A DNA stretch of 15,212 nucleotides from an uncultured Bacillota bacterium (lineage in GTDB: Bacteria > Bacillota > Clostridia > Lachnospirales > Lachnospiraceae): NCBI GenBank assembly GCA_905200905.1, contig CAJKMA010000063.1, forward strand, positions 1 through 15,212, read 5' to 3'. Position 1 is the first letter of the stretch; the number at the start of each line of letters is the position of its first letter. Position numbers and translations under genes: made by a program. Shown here one piece after another: positions 12,892 through 15,212 of the stretch. The notes beneath the pieces were generated by a model that was not told the origin of the DNA, did no database searches, and was given only the letters and a program-made list of their open reading frames with translations.

Positions 12892-12913
12892 GCAATTTTT
12901 TATAAAAAATTGC
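12892..12913. repeat. 22-bp perfect palindrome
   Basis: GCAATTTTTTATAAAAAATTGC reads the same on both strands without a spacer. It lies over the end of the 30-codon remnant and before its terminator. It could be a protein-binding site or a recombination-related palindrome; no specific function can be read. Confidence 0.6.
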
Positions 12914-12992
12914 AATTGGTTTGCTTATTTTTCTGCGATAGCTGCCTGTGCTGTAGCAGATTTTTAAAGCATTCCACACAGCCCACAGTCAC
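12900..12992 (-). pseudogene. Short C-terminal gene remnant near the island junction (tentative)
   Basis: A 30-codon frame (GTG at 12992, MTVGCVECFKNL ... QKNKQTNCNFL, TAA at 12900) without a convincing ribosome binding site, followed by its own terminator. It reads like the tail of a protein whose body is missing. It lies between the terminator of the recombinase and the DUF4317-like gene, where an integrase-type element would be expected to have cut a host gene. An alternative is that it is not coding: an extended -10 box (TGCTAAAAT) lies about 20 bases upstream, so a small RNA of about 170 nt would also fit. The rest of the 12768-13037 gap shows nothing else. Confidence 0.3.
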
Positions 12993-13037
12993 GATTTTTC
13001 CCTAAATTTTTCTGTCATTATTTTAGCACAGAAACCG

Positions 13038-13070
13038 AAAAAAAGCCAGAGAATTTTATCTCTGACTTTT
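13038..13070 (-). terminator. Terminator of the recombinase gene
   Basis: Minus strand: AAAAGUCAGAGA pairs over 12 positions (one GU) with UCUCUGGCUUUU around a UAAAAU loop, with seven U in the tail. It begins six bases after the recombinase stop. Confidence 0.85.
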
Positions 13071-13075
13071 CATTC

Positions 13076-14911
13076 TTAGATATTTGCAACCGCTTTTAAG
13101 GTAGGTATAGACCATCTCAATGTATTCAATTTTCTGCCACGACTTCTAGCATACTGCCGAGCTTCTTCAGTGCTGACCTGTATCTCAGTTAATACCACCG
13201 CATTTGAATTATCAATTTTCAATATCGCATCTTTTTTCTGAGCAGACCAGTTTAAATTATGTTCTGTCATATTTATAGTATCAGCAGTTTCACTGACTCT
13301 GATGTTATATTCAAAAGTATTGTTATTGTAAATCTTAATGCTATTTACATAAGTCCGTATAATAACATCTGGAACCTTCGTATCTTCCAAACAAAGATTT
13401 TCTGTTAAAAACTCATCGACCTCTTTCAAGCATTGTTCCTTCGCATTCAAATTATCTTCTACTTTATCCAGTTCCTCTTTTTCTAGTTTTAATTTCTTTA
13501 TTTCTTCCTTTTTCGCAAGCATACTTTTTTCATAAACGTCAGCAAGTTCTGGAGAGTCCACCAATTTCTCTACTAATACCCCAATATCTCGTTCCAACTT
13601 TTCCAGTTTTCTATCAATCTCCATAATCCGCTTTTTAGCCTTTGTATAAGCATTTTCATCTGTATAACACTCTTCAATACATTCTCGTAAAGACTGTTTG
13701 ATACCCTCTAAATCAATGGATAATGACTCAAATATCTTCTTCGTGTACAAATCAAGTTTCCAATCGATAATTCCAGGCAAGGTACAGACACCTTCACTAG
13801 TACCCCCAACCTTAAGGCGTTCATTCACACTACCATTATCCCATACATCATTACAAGCATACACAGCAGTATTATTTCTCCCTGGATTTCTACGGTATCT
13901 CCTACCACATTCACATCTTATAAGTTGAACATACACATCGTTTGTAAGTTTAAAGCCTCCCATATCTTTACAACCTATCAGATTTTTATTAGTTCTTGAT
14001 ACCAGATATTTTATAGCCTTATTATACGTTTCTTCCGTAATAAGCGGTGTAATATATGGGCTATGAATAAATGTATGTTCAGACTTATCCTTTCGCTTTC
14101 TTGATTTCAAAATAGCATCTATGGTTTCCGTTTGGTTATATTCTAATACCCCATAATAAACTCGCTTATGTAAAATGCGTGACAACCTACTAGGCAACCA
14201 AGTTGTAGAGCCAGTCCTATCTTTAATACCCTCTGCTTTCAATGTCATACCAATTTGTTTCAATCCATACCCTTTTGCACACATATCAAAAATTTTCTGT
14301 ACAACTTTAGCTTCTTCCTCATTTGGTACTAAAAGACCTGATACATTTTTCCCTTTTGGCACATAGTCATAACCATAGACATTCATGCCACTCGTAATTA
14401 TTCCATTCGTCTTCGTAACTTGGAGTCCTGCCTTTACACGCCTACCTAATTTTTCTGACTCCTGTTGTGCCAAACTTGCTCTCAATTCTAACTCGAATCG
14501 CTTACTACTCTCGAAAGAACTAATATTCTCTGCTGCAAAGTAAACTTCTACATCACGCAAATGTAAGTTATCCACAATAGTCAAAATATCTTTGGTACAA
14601 CGCATAAGTCTTGAAACTTCTCTTATAATGATAAGGTCATACTCTTTATTCATAGCCTTTTCAAGTAATTCTTTCAGACCATCTCTACCTTTCTGTGTTG
14701 TACCAGTTTTACCCTCGTCAGTAAACAAATCCTTAGATGGGTCAAATGTCCAATTTGGGTGCTGAGAAATCAAGTCGCAAAGCCACTGCTCTTGATTTGC
14801 CAACGCATTCATCTGAGCCTCGTGCAAAGTACTTACTCTCGCCAAAGCTGCAACTCGGCATTGTTCATCTGCCTTAACTACCCCAGTATGAAATCCAAAT
14901 TGGCTAATCAT
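13076..14911 (-). CDS. Large serine recombinase (integrase of a mobile element)
   Basis: Site-specific DNA recombinase, 611 residues. The N-terminal resolvase domain (about 17-165) has the catalytic serine in AALARVST (S27), with DEGKTGTT near 65-72 and IIIREVSRLMR near 94-104 supplying conserved active-site residues. A Recombinase domain follows (about 175-280, NVYGYDYVPKG to YYGVLEYNQTE), then a zinc ribbon with C333, C335, C353 and C376, then a Lys/Glu-rich coiled coil (about 410-480) of the kind that controls integration versus excision, and a C-terminal extension. The ATG at 14911 follows AGAGGTG and overlaps the upstream stop (ATGA). It would catalyse integration and excision of the element whose body lies to the right of the window. 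Confidence 0.95.
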   Translation of the reverse strand: MISQFGFHTGVVKADEQCRVAALARVSTLHEAQMNALANQEQWLCDLISQHPNWTFDPSKDLFTDEGKTGTTQKGRDGLKELLEKAMNKEYDLIIIREVSRLMRCTKDILTIVDNLHLRDVEVYFAAENISSFESSKRFELELRASLAQQESEKLGRRVKAGLQVTKTNGIITSGMNVYGYDYVPKGKNVSGLLVPNEEEAKVVQKIFDMCAKGYGLKQIGMTLKAEGIKDRTGSTTWLPSRLSRILHKRVYYGVLEYNQTETIDAILKSRKRKDKSEHTFIHSPYITPLITEETYNKAIKYLVSRTNKNLIGCKDMGGFKLTNDVYVQLIRCECGRRYRRNPGRNNTAVYACNDVWDNGSVNERLKVGGTSEGVCTLPGIIDWKLDLYTKKIFESLSIDLEGIKQSLRECIEECYTDENAYTKAKKRIMEIDRKLEKLERDIGVLVEKLVDSPELADVYEKSMLAKKEEIKKLKLEKEELDKVEDNLNAKEQCLKEVDEFLTENLCLEDTKVPDVIIRTYVNSIKIYNNNTFEYNIRVSETADTINMTEHNLNWSAQKKDAILKIDNSNAVVLTEIQVSTEEARQYARSRGRKLNTLRWSIPTLKAVANI

Positions 14912-15105
14912 TTTCTCACCTCTTTCTGCACTTTCACAGCCTTTTTATAGGTCTCCTCGTTGATAGTGCCTTTCATATACATACTTTTCAATAGCATTTC
15001 TTTCAGAAATGCAGGGTCTAATTTTACTACATCATTCATAGTCGCAATCCCTCCGCAAAAATTTTTTACGATAGGAATACGCTGACTTATAATTGTTCTT
15101 ACCAT
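14908..15105 (-). CDS. Small SHOCT-like protein coupled to the serine recombinase
   Basis: A 65-residue protein (MVRTIISQRIPIV ... KEVRK). Its second half, LDPAFLKEMLLKSMYMKGTI then NEETYKKAVKV, has the short amphipathic two-helix look of SHOCT domains (leader helix, turn with G-x-I-x-E-E-x-Y/F, second helix). The stop overlaps the recombinase ATG, so the two are translationally coupled and it may be a recombination-directionality or oligomerisation partner; that is inferred from position only. Start choice is open: the ATG at 15105 has AAGGTGG five bases upstream, while an internal ATG at 15039 (43 residues) has GGAGG ten bases upstream. Confidence 0.6.
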   Translation of the reverse strand: MVRTIISQRIPIVKNFCGGIATMNDVVKLDPAFLKEMLLKSMYMKGTINEETYKKAVKVQKEVRK

Positions 15106-15139
15106 AAACACCACCTTACCTAATCTATCTAAATCCTGC

Positions 15140-15212
15140 TTATTTTTTATAAAGTTTATTATTTTCTATCAACTCTCTAAACGTCACTGGCTCATACCCA
15201 TTCAGCATACAG
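15140..15212 (-). CDS. C-terminal end of a small ORF cut by the window edge
   Basis: An open frame entering at the right edge and ending MLNGYEPVTFRELIENNKLY plus KK, stop at 15140. It lies 34 bases upstream of the longer start of the SHOCT-like gene and in the same orientation, so it is probably part of the same mobile-element operon. Too little is visible to name a family or to exclude that the whole ORF is only slightly longer than this. Confidence 0.4.
   Translation of the reverse strand, partial: CMLNGYEPVTFRELIENNKLYKK

Noticed and set aside
12892..12913. Considered as a dif-like or resolvase binding site because of the perfect symmetry
   Set aside because: The sequence is essentially A/T homopolymer arms with GC ends and does not match dif-type sites; reported only as a palindrome.
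1..15212. CRISPR arrays, tRNA or rRNA genes, toxin-antitoxin pairs
   Set aside because: No regularly spaced repeats, no cloverleaf-type signatures and no recognisable toxin or antitoxin pair were found on either strand.

Overview
The window looks like chromosomal DNA of an AT-rich, Gram-positive gut Firmicute, most likely a member of Lachnospiraceae (Blautia/Dorea-like). This is judged from the strong GGAGG ribosome binding sites, sigma-A style promoters, a lipoprotein-type binding protein, DUF4317/DUF6142/VanZ-type proteins and the FeoA-FeoB-Cys-rich-protein arrangement. The assignment is an inference from gene content; there is no rRNA or tRNA in the window. Almost every gene is on the minus strand, so the layout is described from right to left as it is transcribed.

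Right edge (about 12770-15212): a coupled pair made of a 65-residue SHOCT-like protein and a 611-residue large serine recombinase, preceded by the tail of another small ORF. This is the edge of an integrated mobile element that continues beyond the window. Its left junction probably lies between 12880 and 13040, where a short C-terminal gene remnant and a second terminator sit next to the recombinase terminator.

Iron block (8754-12767): a short DUF4317 protein, then a DtxR/MntR-family regulator on the plus strand, divergent from feoA, feoB, a Cys-rich FeoB-associated membrane protein and a DUF2325 protein. The feoA promoter has its -10 box inside a perfect 14-bp palindrome that is probably the regulator's operator.

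Cobalamin block (2365-8752): the most unusual part. Two long leaders (5491-6064 and 8019-8752) are paralogous. Each has a sigma-A promoter, a full-size cobalamin riboswitch, a Rho-independent terminator, a second, compact cobalamin-like aptamer (about 106 nt) and a second terminator with a predictable antiterminator. The leader at 8019-8752 feeds a 323-residue protein made of four homing-endonuclease-associated-type repeats, whose function is unknown. The leader at 5491-6064 feeds a three-gene BtuFCD-type ABC importer. Between them lies a decayed PQQ-type beta-propeller gene. The simplest reading is a corrinoid-responsive regulon in which two aptamers in series gate each transcript twice.

Left part (1-2360): a GNAT-like N-terminal gene remnant with overlapping alternative hairpins, then pyrE with a 50-residue membrane protein behind it and a terminator, then a VanZ-like protein, a DUF6142-like membrane protein and an HD-domain hydrolase cut by the window edge.
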